Part shown: positions 50,839-59,826 of the stretch, piece after piece
Layout of the letters: each line of letters starts with the position of its first letter
How positions within the stretch are numbered: position 1 is the stretch's first letter
Assembly (NCBI GenBank): GCA_050248735.1
Contig: JBFWRU010000009.1
Span: 1 to 64,000, forward strand
DNA: 64,000 nucleotides
Direction: 5' to 3'
Source of the DNA: JACKFE01 sp050248735
Lineage (GTDB): Bacteria; Nitrospirota; Nitrospiria; Nitrospirales; UBA8639
Translations under genes and position numbers: made by a program
The notes under the pieces: model-generated
Told to the model about the DNA's origin: nothing
Seen by the model: only the letters and a program-made list of their open reading frames with translations
The model's database searches: none

Positions 50839-51906
50839 GTGACACCTTCCTCTTTCCAGGTCATCTCGGTTATCGGCGCTGGAGCCTGGGGCACCGCCCT
50901 AGCTCACCTCCTGGCCACCAAAGGATTTAACATCCGTTTATGGGCCCATGAGCCGGAAGTAGTGGAGGTAATTCAGGGCACCAGGGAAAATTCCTGGTAC
51001 CTTCCCGGAGTCGTCCTTCCCAACTCCATCCAGGCCACCAACAGTTTGTCCGATGCGGTGCAGAATACTGAATTGCTGGTATTGGCGGTGCCTTCGCATT
51101 CCATGTCCACCGTCATTTCCGATTTGCGCCCATTGTTACGACAGGTCATTCCGATTACTATCGCCACAAAAGGCATCGAGGAAGGAACCCTCCAATTGAT
51201 GAGTCAGGTCGTGGAAGGGCATTTGCCCCAACAGTGGCACACCTCGCTCACGGTGTTAACCGGACCCAGCTTCGCTGCCGAAGTGAGCCGGTGGAAACCC
51301 ACAACCATCTTGCTGGCGGGACGTGATTTCAATCTGGTCAATCGTCTTCAACAGGTGTTTCTCACTCCTCAATTCCGTGTCTATGCCGGACGTGACGTCA
51401 TGGGTGCACAATTGGGCGGAGCCTTAAAAAATGTCATGGCCATTGCCTCGGGAATCGTGGATGGGCTGGACCTGGGATTCAACGCCCGGGCCGCGCTTAT
51501 CACCAGAGGATTGGCGGAAATGATCCGGTTGGGCCGTGGGCTCGGAGCCGACGTATCGACTTTCTATGGCTTATCGGGTTTAGGCGATCTGGTGTTGACC
51601 TGTACCGGCTCCCTGAGTCGAAACTACCAGGTCGGAATCCAATTGGCCAAAGGTCACGATGCCGCGTCTTTGCAGTCCTCCACACGAACGGTGGCGGAAG
51701 GGATTCCGACCACCCGGGCCGCCATGGCATTGGCAGAACAATATAAAGTGGATATGCCCATCGTGCGGGGAATTTATCGGGTCCTGTTTGAAAAGCAGAA
51801 TCCACGCCACATCGTAAGCGACCTCATGTCCCGTACGGCCAAAGGCGAAACCGACGGGCTCCTGCCCCCCAGCATGCCTGCGATTGAGCCCACGGCCCGC
51901 ATATGA
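50839..51906 (+). CDS. gpsA: NAD(P)-dependent glycerol-3-phosphate dehydrogenase
   Basis: GpsA reduces dihydroxyacetone phosphate to sn-glycerol 3-phosphate for phospholipids. GAGAWGTALA (residues 13-22) is the NAD(P) loop; LTGPSFAAE, the Lys in LGGALKNVMAIASGIVDGL, and FYGLSGLGDLVLTCTG are also present. AAAGGAGATGAT precedes the GTG start at 50839. It overlaps larB at its stop (ATGA). Length 355 is slightly long for the family. Confidence 0.95.
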   Translation: MTPSSFQVISVIGAGAWGTALAHLLATKGFNIRLWAHEPEVVEVIQGTRENSWYLPGVVLPNSIQATNSLSDAVQNTELLVLAVPSHSMSTVISDLRPLLRQVIPITIATKGIEEGTLQLMSQVVEGHLPQQWHTSLTVLTGPSFAAEVSRWKPTTILLAGRDFNLVNRLQQVFLTPQFRVYAGRDVMGAQLGGALKNVMAIASGIVDGLDLGFNARAALITRGLAEMIRLGRGLGADVSTFYGLSGLGDLVLTCTGSLSRNYQVGIQLAKGHDAASLQSSTRTVAEGIPTTRAAMALAEQYKVDMPIVRGIYRVLFEKQNPRHIVSDLMSRTAKGETDGLLPPSMPAIEPTARI

Positions 51907-52667
51907 ATCCAGATCGGCTGACTCACCTGCTCAAACAAGTGCAATTGGGAAAGGTGTCAGTTTCCCAGGCCGTTCACGAATTACGAACCTTGCCTTTTGA
52001 AGACCTGGGCTTTGCCTCGGTGGACCATCACCGGTCCTTGCGGCAGGGCTTTCCGGAAGTCATCCTGTGTGAAGGAAAGACTTCGTCTCAAGTAACCGCG
52101 ATCGCCAGACGGCTCCTGAAGTCCGGTGGACCCTTTCTCGCCACCCGCGTGTCTCCTGCCATCGCCAAGCTCCTTAAACGACTCTCTCGCAAAGCGGTGT
52201 ACCATGAACTGGCACGAATCGTTTCCGTGGCCGATCCCAAACGGGGCGGAACCGGATTGGTTGTCATCGTCACGGCGGGGACATCCGACATTCCAGTTGC
52301 CGAGGAGGCACGGGTCACCGCCGAGGTGATGGGCAGTACCGTGAAAACCCTCTATGACGTCGGAGTGGCCGGTCTCCATCGTTTATTGGATCGCCAGGCC
52401 CTTCTTCATGAGGCCCGGGTCCTCATTGTGGTGGCTGGCATGGATGGCGTGCTACCGAGCGTGGTGGGAGGATTGGTGAATAAGCCCATCGTGGCGGTCC
52501 CGACCAGCCAGGGCTATGGGGCAAACTTTGGTGGCTTATCGGCCTTGCTCACGATGTTGAACGCCTGCTCATCAGGCATCGGCGTGGTCAATATCGACAA
52601 TGGTTTCGGAGCAGCCTGCTTAGCTCACCGGATCAATGTGCGAGGGGAGCAAGTTCCATCGGCTTGA
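51903..52667 (+). CDS. larB: LarB, nickel-pincer cofactor biosynthesis
   Basis: LarB carboxylates and hydrolyses nicotinic acid adenine dinucleotide in making the nickel-pincer cofactor of lactate racemase-type enzymes. The 254-residue protein has a PurE-like fold with IVTAGTSDIPVAEEARVTAEVMG, GVAGLHRLLDR and AGMDGVLPSVVGGLVNKPIVAVPTSQGYGANFGGLSALLTMLNACSSGIGVVNIDNGFGAA. It starts inside the gpsA stop (ATGA). LarC lies 3.4 kb away at 56030; LarE and LarA are not in the window. Its end converges with the next minus-strand gene by 35 nt. Confidence 0.93.
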   Translation: MNPDRLTHLLKQVQLGKVSVSQAVHELRTLPFEDLGFASVDHHRSLRQGFPEVILCEGKTSSQVTAIARRLLKSGGPFLATRVSPAIAKLLKRLSRKAVYHELARIVSVADPKRGGTGLVVIVTAGTSDIPVAEEARVTAEVMGSTVKTLYDVGVAGLHRLLDRQALLHEARVLIVVAGMDGVLPSVVGGLVNKPIVAVPTSQGYGANFGGLSALLTMLNACSSGIGVVNIDNGFGAACLAHRINVRGEQVPSA

Positions 52668-53562
52668 CAGGTTCCGGGTTGGGTTCAAGGAAATGTTCGG
52701 GCATAGGCTCCACGATCCCTGCAGGATCATTCGTTTCTCCCATTTTCTCTGACTCCTGAACTTCGGGTAAGGCCTCGGGATAGATTTCAGGAACAGCCTC
52801 AACGGGTTCTTTGGGAAGGCTTTCATCACTAGTGACGGGTTCGTCAGAAATCTTTAAGCCCTCCTCCACTAAAGGCACCTCTTCAACAGGCAATTCTTCC
52901 TCTTTTTGAGGAATGTCCTCCCCTTCAGGAGTCGATCCCGGCAGTTCTTCGGGCGCTTCTTCCGGAAGCACAGGTTCCGGGGGAACTGGGGGCAACACTT
53001 CACCCACATAGGCCAATACATCCAAGGTGCCTTGGATACGATGAGACACCACTTTCGTCCGTGGACCAAAACCCTCATCTTCCATCAACTTAGCCCGGAT
53101 CTCATAATAATATGAGCCGTCGGGTACCAGTTGCCGGTATTGATCCTTTCCATCCCACACTAATACCACCGGAACCCTAGACGACCCGCTTCCTGATGGT
53201 GACGGGGCAAGCACCCGCCGGTGGACCACAAAACTCATGGTTCGCCTGGTCGGGGAGCTAATCAACGCGGAAACCTCAAGCACATTGGCCCCGTTGAGAA
53301 CAGTGGGCAACTCCACCAGCATGGAAAAGGTCACCGGACTTTTCCCGATGAGGAACGGCTCAGGGGAGATCACCACATCGGAAATTTTGACGGGGGAAGT
53401 ATAAACCCTCTTGGATTTGGCTTCGACAGGGCCGGAAAGGTAAAGGGCCAGAAAGAGCACACCCAGGCATTGAAGGAACATTACCGGCTGCCACTGCCGA
53501 TTTGTACTGGGTACCTGTTTCTTTGTCAGAACCGAAGACATCTTTCTCATTGTGCCAAACAT
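52633..53562 (-). CDS. Secreted Pro/Glu-rich hypothetical protein
   Basis: A signal peptide (MFLQCLGVLFLALYLSGPVEA) is followed by a beta-rich domain (about 50-190; ISDVVISPEPFLIGKSPVTFSMLVEL and LVWDGKDQYRQLVPDGSYYYEIRAKL), which resembles a FlgD-Ig-like or bacterial Ig fold. The remaining 130 residues are an acidic Pro/Glu repeat region, probably extended and disordered, ending in PLAH. The 3' end overlaps larB convergently. The family is unknown; a cell-envelope structural role is likely. Confidence 0.7.
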   Translation of the reverse strand: MFGTMRKMSSVLTKKQVPSTNRQWQPVMFLQCLGVLFLALYLSGPVEAKSKRVYTSPVKISDVVISPEPFLIGKSPVTFSMLVELPTVLNGANVLEVSALISSPTRRTMSFVVHRRVLAPSPSGSGSSRVPVVLVWDGKDQYRQLVPDGSYYYEIRAKLMEDEGFGPRTKVVSHRIQGTLDVLAYVGEVLPPVPPEPVLPEEAPEELPGSTPEGEDIPQKEEELPVEEVPLVEEGLKISDEPVTSDESLPKEPVEAVPEIYPEALPEVQESEKMGETNDPAGIVEPMPEHFLEPNPEPVKPMELAPLAH

Positions 53563-53670
53563 TTCCCCTTGAGACCAATAAAAATTCGGAATAAATTTTT
53601 GGCGATGCCCGACAGGAGAGGGTTATATCTAAACCCAAAGGAGAGCCAGAAGATTTCCAATGCCCTTGGT

Positions 53671-54019
53671 CTAGCGGCCAAAAGTCTGATCCAAGGGTTG
53701 GAGAAGCTGAGAGGCCTTGAGTTTCAAGGCGGGTAGGTCACATTCAACAACATCCCAAACCAACTTTAGATTGATGCCGAAGTAATCGTGGATGAGCTTG
53801 TCTCGCATGCCGGCGATGGGCTTCCATGAAATATCGGAATGCGCATCCTTGAGGGAAGAGGACAGACGTTTGGAGGTCTCTCCTATGATTTCAAGGTTGC
53901 GCACCACGGCATCCTGGGTTTTTCGGTCGTCAAGAAAGCTTTCTTAACCGGCAACCGCGTACTCTAATTTGTTGGATCGCGTCTCGAATGTGCAGAAGAT
54001 AGACGCGGTCGTCCTTCAT
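53671..54019 (-). pseudogene. hepT: HepT-like HEPN toxin, frameshifted
   Basis: The frame opens at ATG 54019 as MKDDRVYLLHIRDAIQQIR and is broken near 53962 by a frameshift; the correct frame then carries an in-frame TAA (complement of 53944-53946) and continues as FLDDRKTQDAVVRNLEIIGETSKRL. The C-terminal part retains RDKLIHDY (R-x4-H-x-Y), the catalytic HEPN motif. HepT is an RNase toxin neutralised by MntA, which AMPylates that Tyr. Two independent lesions make this a dead toxin. The start overlaps the mntA stop as ATGA. Confidence 0.85.
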
Positions 54020-54306
54020 AAGGGGACGGCTTCGGCATGAATGCGCTCTTCAAGATAGGGACTGAGTTCCTCATCGGCGAGGATATCCACTTTGCGGTCG
54101 AGAAATGCTTCCAGTTCCTGGCTCCGTTCGATTAAATCCAGCAGACTGCGCCCCTGATCCATCTCCGCCAACAGGTCGATGTCACTAGTGGGGCCAGACT
54201 CCCCTCGGACCACCGACCCAAACACCCGTACGTTGTGCGCTCCATATTTGGCTGAAAGTGGAATGATATGGTCTCGTTTGGCTCTAAGTAAGTCAGTGGT
54301 AGTCAC
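54016..54306 (-). CDS. mntA: MntA-like nucleotidyltransferase antitoxin
   Basis: A MNT-family domain with GSVVRGESGPTSDIDLLAEM (the GS-x10-DxD motif) is followed by LIERSQELEAFLDRKVDI. MntA antitoxins transfer AMP to HepT. I prefer the GTG start at 54306 (GGAGCG about 8 nt before it); the frame extends to 54366. It is paired with the damaged hepT immediately downstream (ATGA overlap), so the antitoxin is now orphaned. No lesion is visible in this gene. Confidence 0.85.
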   Translation of the reverse strand: MTTTDLLRAKRDHIIPLSAKYGAHNVRVFGSVVRGESGPTSDIDLLAEMDQGRSLLDLIERSQELEAFLDRKVDILADEELSPYLEERIHAEAVPL

Positions 54307-54366
54307 GGTAGGCGCTCCGGTTTCTATGCACACAGAATACCCATTGAAGTCCCATCTGACAAGCAT

Positions 54367-54679
54367 GTGAAGACTCGGGCAAAAGCAGCGTATTTCAACC
54401 AGTGTAGGACAGAGGATTGATGTCAGGAAGAAGTGGAATACTCAAAGAATTGCCCCCAGTTTATCCCGTAACCCAGACGAGCTGTACACACCGAGCCGAA
54501 ACTAGGAAAAATCTTCAGCCAATCAAAAATTTCTTTTCTACTCTGTTTTTCTTCTTCTCCCAAATTCCAATTAACCCTAGTATCCTTTTTTTCTATACCC
54601 CGCTTACCTTCACCAACCCGATCTTTTTAAACAGCCAATAAATGGCTTTAAGCCATAGTCGATAATTCCCATAACGGTG
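54367..54679. other. AT-rich non-coding stretch
   Basis: No gene is supported here. The base composition falls sharply compared with the core genes on either side, and a poly-T/poly-C tract lies around 54530-54600. It is likely part of the accessory island. Confidence 0.4.
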
Positions 54680-55213
54680 TTAAACTAACCGCTTTTTGAG
54701 GTGATCCGCATGTTTTTCAGCAAAGGCTTCCTCTTTGACCAGTTTAGAATTTGAGATCACCTGTACGTGATGGCCAATCTCGTGGTACAGGACCTCCGCG
54801 AACATCCAATTTCTCAGCATCGGTATCCTACGGTCAAACCAGGACACATCTTCTAAGATGTTATCCACATAAAGTTCAATATACGCTGGTTGCCTTTTCC
54901 ATTTTTGGTAATAGCGGCCCAAAACACGGGAAAGAGGTGCTCTGGAAGAACTTCTTTGCCGTTTTTTTCTCCGTGATAAGGCGACGGTATTTGTCAAAAC
55001 GATAGACTCTAAATAAGCCAAGTCTTCTGGTTGTACATATTCCAGAAGAATCTGGATGGTCTTCCTGACATTCACCTTTGGTGTGTAGTCTTTGTAAATC
55101 TCCTGAACCAATGACCTCTTCTGGCTCATTTTCAACTTTTTAATATCAAGATTTTTTCGAAAACTTGGATAAACCCACAAAAAATAGGGCGAATACTTTG
55201 CGTGGCTAAGCAA
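54680..55213 (-). CDS. Putative small metallopeptidase-like protein (HEIGHH)
   Basis: The protein is basic and AT-rich in codons. Near residue 147 it has LYHEIGHHVQVISNSKLVKEEAFAEKHADHL. HEIGH matches the HExxH zinc motif, and the downstream Glu (EEAFAE) could be the third ligand. There is no signal peptide, so it is probably cytosolic. I do not recognise the family; it resembles the metallopeptidases of some mobile elements. Composition suggests recent acquisition. Confidence 0.55.
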   Translation of the reverse strand: MLSHAKYSPYFLWVYPSFRKNLDIKKLKMSQKRSLVQEIYKDYTPKVNVRKTIQILLEYVQPEDLAYLESIVLTNTVALSRRKKRQRSSSRAPLSRVLGRYYQKWKRQPAYIELYVDNILEDVSWFDRRIPMLRNWMFAEVLYHEIGHHVQVISNSKLVKEEAFAEKHADHLKKRLV

Positions 55214-55411
55214 ACTTATCGGTTGTCGAAACAGAAAAAAGAAATTCTCCTAATCAATATCTACCTAGGTATTAGAAGAGAATTAAAATGTTCTGTCTCT
55301 TTAACACCACCTCGGCAGAAAAACAGGCAGGAGGAAATTGTTTCTTCAGATTTGTTGCATCGCCTGGCCTTTGACGTGAGCGAGGCGTGCAGCCGACTGC
55401 GGAAGCACGAA

Positions 55412-55921
55412 CTAATGGCTCTCTGAGTCGGAGTTCTCCCCATTAAAGAAATCAACGACTGTGTCTTTGTAATAGAGATACCATATGGCAAAATATCCCC
55501 AAATAATTAAAAAGAGTACAGACCTCACAGCTTCATGAGTGTTTTGAATTAAGTAGAGTGGTCTAGGATAATTAAAAATTTGGGCGACGACTCCGACTGG
55601 TAAATTTTGAATAAGTGGGAAGCAAACTAAAAACGGGCGAACCCACCTCTTTTTATCAAGAACCCCATAGGGAATGGGTAGAAGGGTTAGACCATAGGTC
55701 AATAAAATCAGGGCATCTCCTCTTTTATAAAATTCCTGCCAAGTGATGGATTCACCATTTACTGTTATTGCTCCCCCAGCAAAAGGAAGAATAATGAAAA
55801 AGGGCATTAAAAAGGCAATTCCCAAAGATACCTTCGTGATAAAACGAAGAAACGAGGGGACCCTTTCAATCCTGTTCCAAGAGATGAAAAAATCTCCGAT
55901 CTTTTCTCGTAGTTCCTTCAT
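55412..55921 (-). CDS. Hypothetical membrane protein
   Basis: The protein has three or four hydrophobic helices (GIAFLMPFFIILPFAGGAI, DALILLTYGLTLLPIP, FLVCFPLIQNLPVGVVAQIF and VRSVLFLIIWGYFAIWYLYY) and short charged ends. No family is recognised. AT-rich codons and lack of conserved partners mark it as part of the accessory island between larB and larC. Confidence 0.55.
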   Translation of the reverse strand: MKELREKIGDFFISWNRIERVPSFLRFITKVSLGIAFLMPFFIILPFAGGAITVNGESITWQEFYKRGDALILLTYGLTLLPIPYGVLDKKRWVRPFLVCFPLIQNLPVGVVAQIFNYPRPLYLIQNTHEAVRSVLFLIIWGYFAIWYLYYKDTVVDFFNGENSDSESH

Positions 55922-56029
55922 TTTCAGTTTTATCTAATTCAACAATATCTTCGTCCGTCTCATCTATTATGACAATGTTGCATTTGTTATGATTCAATTC
56001 ACAATTGAACCAATTGAATCTTTTCAAAC

Positions 56030-57256
56030 TTGACCAAACATCTTCACATTGATGCGTTTTCGGGTGTGAGCGGGGACATGTTTCTGGGCGCCCTCGTGGA
56101 TTCGGGTGTACCTTTGTCCTCTCTGGAAAAAGGCCTGAAAGGGCTGGGCATCAAGGGCTACCAGCTTCGCGAGCAGCAGGTCATTCGCAACAGCCTTCGC
56201 GCAACCAAAGTGGATGTGGATATTCACAAAGGGTTCACTAAACCCTTGTCGGTCCACGCCATACGAAAAACATTAGCAAACAGCCGCCTCCCAGACACCA
56301 TTCGCACGCAGGCCCTTCATACTTTCCAACTCCTGGCGGAAGCGGAAGCCCGGGTGCATGGGCAACCTCTGAATAAGGTGCATTTTCATGAGGTAGGAGT
56401 CATCGATTCCCTGGTGGACATCGTAGGGACCCTCCTGGGGATCGCACATCTAAAGGTCACAACCGTGTCCTATTCCCCCATCAACCTGGGTGCCGGGACC
56501 ATATCCACCGCGCATGGGCTCCTTCCGGTTCCCGGACCGGCCGTGGCACACATGGCCCAGGGTATCCCCGTGTGTTCCAACGGGCCGACCATGGAATTCA
56601 CCACGCCAACCGGCATGGCATTGATTAAAACGCTTTCGAAAGATTGTAAGCCGCTTCCTCCCTTAACGCCACAAAACGTGGGGTATGGAGCGGGCACGGC
56701 CGATCCCCATGGATGGCCCAACGTGCTTCGTCTGTTCGTGGGTTCTCCGAATTCTGATGCCCCAGCTCAGACGGAACGCATCATCCAGCTTGAGACGAAC
56801 ATTGACGATATGAATCCGCAGTTATTCGAGGGCCTAACCACCCGTCTGTTTGAAGCCGGCGCTCTGGATGTCACCCTGACTCCCACGCTGATGAAACGAC
56901 AGCGACCGGGGGTCATCCTCACTGTGTTGACGCACCCCCACCATCTGCAAGCGCTGACAGCCCTGCTGTTTGAGGAAACCCCGACCCTGGGTGTTCGCGT
57001 ACATCATCTGGATCGCTATGTGTTATCCCGCTCCTTTCAAACCGTTCGGGTGTTGGGAGGGACGGTACGTATGAAAATTGCCGAATTGGGAAATGGTCAA
57101 ACGAAAGCTTCACCGGAATTTCGTGATTGTGAGAGCCTGGCGAAACGTTCCGGGCGACCGGTTCATGAAATTCTTGAGTTGGCCAGACAATCCTTTGCTC
57201 AAAGGAAACCTGGCAAGACTTCGGCTCGTGTAAAGAAAACGAACAAGACGTCGTAA
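56030..57256 (+). CDS. larC: LarC, nickel-insertion cyclometallase
   Basis: LarC inserts nickel into the pincer cofactor in a CTP-dependent reaction. The N-terminal part has HIDAFSGVSGDMFLGALVDSG, LNKVHFHEVGVIDSLVDIVG with the His-rich metal region, and PINLGAGTISTAHGLLPVPGPA. The C-terminal domain has ETNIDDMNPQLFEGLTTRLFEAGALDVTLTPTLMKRQRPG. One continuous 408-residue frame holds both LarC1 and LarC2. The start is TTG with no obvious ribosome binding site. It is followed immediately by pdxA. Confidence 0.92.
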   Translation: MTKHLHIDAFSGVSGDMFLGALVDSGVPLSSLEKGLKGLGIKGYQLREQQVIRNSLRATKVDVDIHKGFTKPLSVHAIRKTLANSRLPDTIRTQALHTFQLLAEAEARVHGQPLNKVHFHEVGVIDSLVDIVGTLLGIAHLKVTTVSYSPINLGAGTISTAHGLLPVPGPAVAHMAQGIPVCSNGPTMEFTTPTGMALIKTLSKDCKPLPPLTPQNVGYGAGTADPHGWPNVLRLFVGSPNSDAPAQTERIIQLETNIDDMNPQLFEGLTTRLFEAGALDVTLTPTLMKRQRPGVILTVLTHPHHLQALTALLFEETPTLGVRVHHLDRYVLSRSFQTVRVLGGTVRMKIAELGNGQTKASPEFRDCESLAKRSGRPVHEILELARQSFAQRKPGKTSARVKKTNKTS

Positions 57257-57271
57257 GGAAAGTTGTGCACG

Positions 57272-58342
57272 ATGGCTGCTGTTAAAAAGCTCGACCCGTT
57301 ACTGGCAATCACGATGGGCGATCCCGCCGGCATCGGTCCGGAAATCATCGTAAAGGCATTACAATCGCCCCAGGTGTGGCGTGTCTGCCGTCCTTTAGTG
57401 GTCGGGAGTGTGTCCGTGTTTGCACGAACGGCAAGCCAAGTGGCCCCCTCCCTCACCATTACTCAGGTTTCGGATCACGATTCGGGTGATTCCCATCAGA
57501 TCTTTCGGCGGGGGCGAATTCCCCTCTTCGATCCGTTCATCGAATCGATTCAACCCTTCCGCATGGGACGTGCTTCCGCCAGTGCCGGGAGTATGGCGGT
57601 CACCTGTATCCAGTCGGCCGTCCGATTAGCACAAGCAGGATGTGTGGGAGGAATCGTCACGGCTCCCATCAATAAGGAAGCCATGCATCTGGCCGGGCAT
57701 CAGTACCCTGGGCACACCGAAATGCTGGGAGAGCTGACGAAAGCCAAGGAATCGGGCATGCTAATCATGGGCGGGCCTCTGAAAATTGTGTTCACTACGA
57801 CCCATTTGCCGTTACGAGATGTGGCAAAAGCTTTAACTGTGCCCAGAATCCTTAAGGCCATTCGTTTGGCTCACTCCGGTTTGAGGCAGTTGTTTGGCAT
57901 AAAGAAACCCCGGATTGCGGTAGCAGGGTTCAACCCGCATGCCGGAGAAAACGGGCTCTTCGGGGATGAAGAGACCCGGCTGATTCTTCCCGCCATCAAA
58001 CGGGGCAAAGCCCAGGGCATCGCCTGCACCGGGCCGTATCCCGCCGACACCATGTTTGCCAAGGCCCTTGCCGGAGCGTTTGACGGAATTGTGGTGCTCT
58101 ATCATGACCAGGGGTTGATTCCCCTCAAAACCGTGGCCTTCGGCCATTGCGTGAACATCACCGTGGGATTGCCCATTCTACGCACATCCGTTGATCATGG
58201 GACGGCGTTTGATATTGCCGGAAAAGGGAAGGCCGATCCTGCCAGTCTGGTGGAAGCTATTGTGATGGCCGCTCGACTGGCTCCCACCTTCACGTCCAGA
58301 AAACAAAATAAAAAAAAGTTACTCGTCAGGGGTGAAGCGTAA
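57272..58342 (+). CDS. pdxA: 4-hydroxythreonine-4-phosphate dehydrogenase
   Basis: PdxA oxidises 4-phosphohydroxy-threonine in the DXP-dependent vitamin B6 pathway. GDPAGIGPEIIVKA opens the protein, followed by HQYPGHTEMLGEL, TTHLPLRDVAKAL, GFNPHAGENGLFGDEE and DGIVVLYHDQGLIPLK, the zinc-binding His/His residues included. ATG 57272 is chosen over the in-frame TTG 57263. It follows larC by 15 nt and precedes rsmB by about 80 nt, so it is likely within one operon. Confidence 0.93.
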   Translation: MAAVKKLDPLLAITMGDPAGIGPEIIVKALQSPQVWRVCRPLVVGSVSVFARTASQVAPSLTITQVSDHDSGDSHQIFRRGRIPLFDPFIESIQPFRMGRASASAGSMAVTCIQSAVRLAQAGCVGGIVTAPINKEAMHLAGHQYPGHTEMLGELTKAKESGMLIMGGPLKIVFTTTHLPLRDVAKALTVPRILKAIRLAHSGLRQLFGIKKPRIAVAGFNPHAGENGLFGDEETRLILPAIKRGKAQGIACTGPYPADTMFAKALAGAFDGIVVLYHDQGLIPLKTVAFGHCVNITVGLPILRTSVDHGTAFDIAGKGKADPASLVEAIVMAARLAPTFTSRKQNKKKLLVRGEA

Positions 58343-58420
58343 AGCGGCCGGAGCCCTACCGCGAAATCCTTGCACGACTTGCTCTTCACGATTCATCCGG
58401 TACCCAGCCCCCCTTCAATC

Positions 58421-59824
58421 ATGTCTCTTCCTCCAACCGCTCGAAAAATTGCTTGGAAGGTCCTGCAAACCATTTATCGAAACCAGGCATTTGCGGATGA
58501 TGCATTTGACGCCATCGTACTTAAGGAAATTTCACTCTCATCTCAGGACCGTGCTCTGGCATTTGAACTCGTGTATGGCGTCTTGCGGCATGCGTTCACT
58601 CTGGACTGGCGATTGGACCAGCTTTCTCGCAAACCCATGGCCCGGCTTCCTTTGAACGTAGCCACCACCTTGAGGGTAGCAGCCTATCAGTTGTTATATC
58701 TCGACCGTATTCCCGAATCGGCCGCGGTGAATGAAGCTGTCAAACTGATCCGGTCCCAACCTGGACATGATTGGGGCGGGTTGGTGAATGCCATCCTGCG
58801 GAACTTGATCCGGCAACCGCCACCGCCTCTTCCTCACACAGGCACCGAGCCTGTCCAGGCCCTGTCCCTCCAGTATTCTTGTCCAACCTGGATGGTTGAA
58901 CGATGGATCAAGGCATTTGGACTTGACCATGCTCGGGAGATCTGCCGGCAAACGTTGGATATTCCTCCCGTAACCTTGCGAACTAACACGCTTCGCTGTA
59001 CGCGCCAGACCTTGCTGGATCGCCTTCAGGCTGAAGGGATGACTGCACACGCTACCATCGTGAGCCCACTCGGCATCGCTCTTGAAAAATGCGGCAATCC
59101 CGGTGCCCTGGCAGTTGTGCAGGAGGGATGGTGTTATATCGAAGATGAAGCCGCGCAGTTGATACCCCCGCTGCTTCATCCCCAACCTGGTGAACGCATT
59201 TTGGACGCGTGCGCGGCGCCTGGCGGGAAGACCACTCACCTGGCGCAATTGATGGGAAACCACGGTTGCGTGATCGCGCTGGATCGCCAGCAGGAACGGC
59301 TGGACCGTCTCAACGCCAATTGCCGACGTCTGGGCGTGGGGATTGTCCAGGCTCATCCATGTGATGTGATCCTTGATAAACCTCAAATTCACGAAAATGT
59401 TTACCGCCCACACTCAGTCCCCCCTCCCATATTCGAGAAGCCATTTGATCGTATCCTGGTGGATGCCCCCTGTTCGGGCCTGGGAACCTTGCGGCGACAT
59501 CCCGAGGGAAAGCTGTGGAAAGATCCCACGATTATTTACCAATCCCGGGTAACGCAGTCACAGATTCTTGATCGCGTCAGCAACCTCTTGAGACCTGGGG
59601 GAATCTTGGTCTATAGTGCCTGTTCGGTTGAACCGGAAGAAACGACCGGTGTGGTATCTGACTTTTGTCATCATCATCCTGAATTTCGCCAGGAATCTCT
59701 CGCAACGTGGGTCCCTGCCGGCGGGCATGACCTGTTGAATCACACCGGCCAGTTATGGACGGCCGGGAATTTACATAACATGGACGGATTCTTCGCCTGT
59801 CGGTTCATTAAAAACGTGAATTGA
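58421..59824 (+). CDS. rsmB: 16S rRNA m5C967 methyltransferase
   Basis: The N-terminal NusB-like domain (about 1-130, ALAFELVYGVLRHAFTLDWRLDQL) is followed by a SAM-methyltransferase domain with CAAPGGKTTHLAQLM (motif I), DAPCSGLGTLRRHPEGK (motif IV with catalytic Cys) and YSACSVEPEE (motif VI Cys). It methylates C967 of 16S rRNA. The longer frame from 58370 adds 17 unsupported residues. The stop overlaps the rpe start region. Confidence 0.93.
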   Translation: MSLPPTARKIAWKVLQTIYRNQAFADDAFDAIVLKEISLSSQDRALAFELVYGVLRHAFTLDWRLDQLSRKPMARLPLNVATTLRVAAYQLLYLDRIPESAAVNEAVKLIRSQPGHDWGGLVNAILRNLIRQPPPPLPHTGTEPVQALSLQYSCPTWMVERWIKAFGLDHAREICRQTLDIPPVTLRTNTLRCTRQTLLDRLQAEGMTAHATIVSPLGIALEKCGNPGALAVVQEGWCYIEDEAAQLIPPLLHPQPGERILDACAAPGGKTTHLAQLMGNHGCVIALDRQQERLDRLNANCRRLGVGIVQAHPCDVILDKPQIHENVYRPHSVPPPIFEKPFDRILVDAPCSGLGTLRRHPEGKLWKDPTIIYQSRVTQSQILDRVSNLLRPGGILVYSACSVEPEETTGVVSDFCHHHPEFRQESLATWVPAGGHDLLNHTGQLWTAGNLHNMDGFFACRFIKNVN

Positions 59825-59826
59825 GT

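Noticed and set aside
53671..53907. The short HepT-like frame read as an intact gene
   Set aside because: It lacks the N-terminal half; adjacent sequence shows the missing part in another frame with a stop, so it is a pseudogene.
55202..55426. A 74-codon plus-strand frame ending LAFDVSEACSRLRKHELMAL
   Set aside because: It lies between two minus-strand genes, has no ribosome binding site, and I cannot match it to a family; perhaps a remnant.
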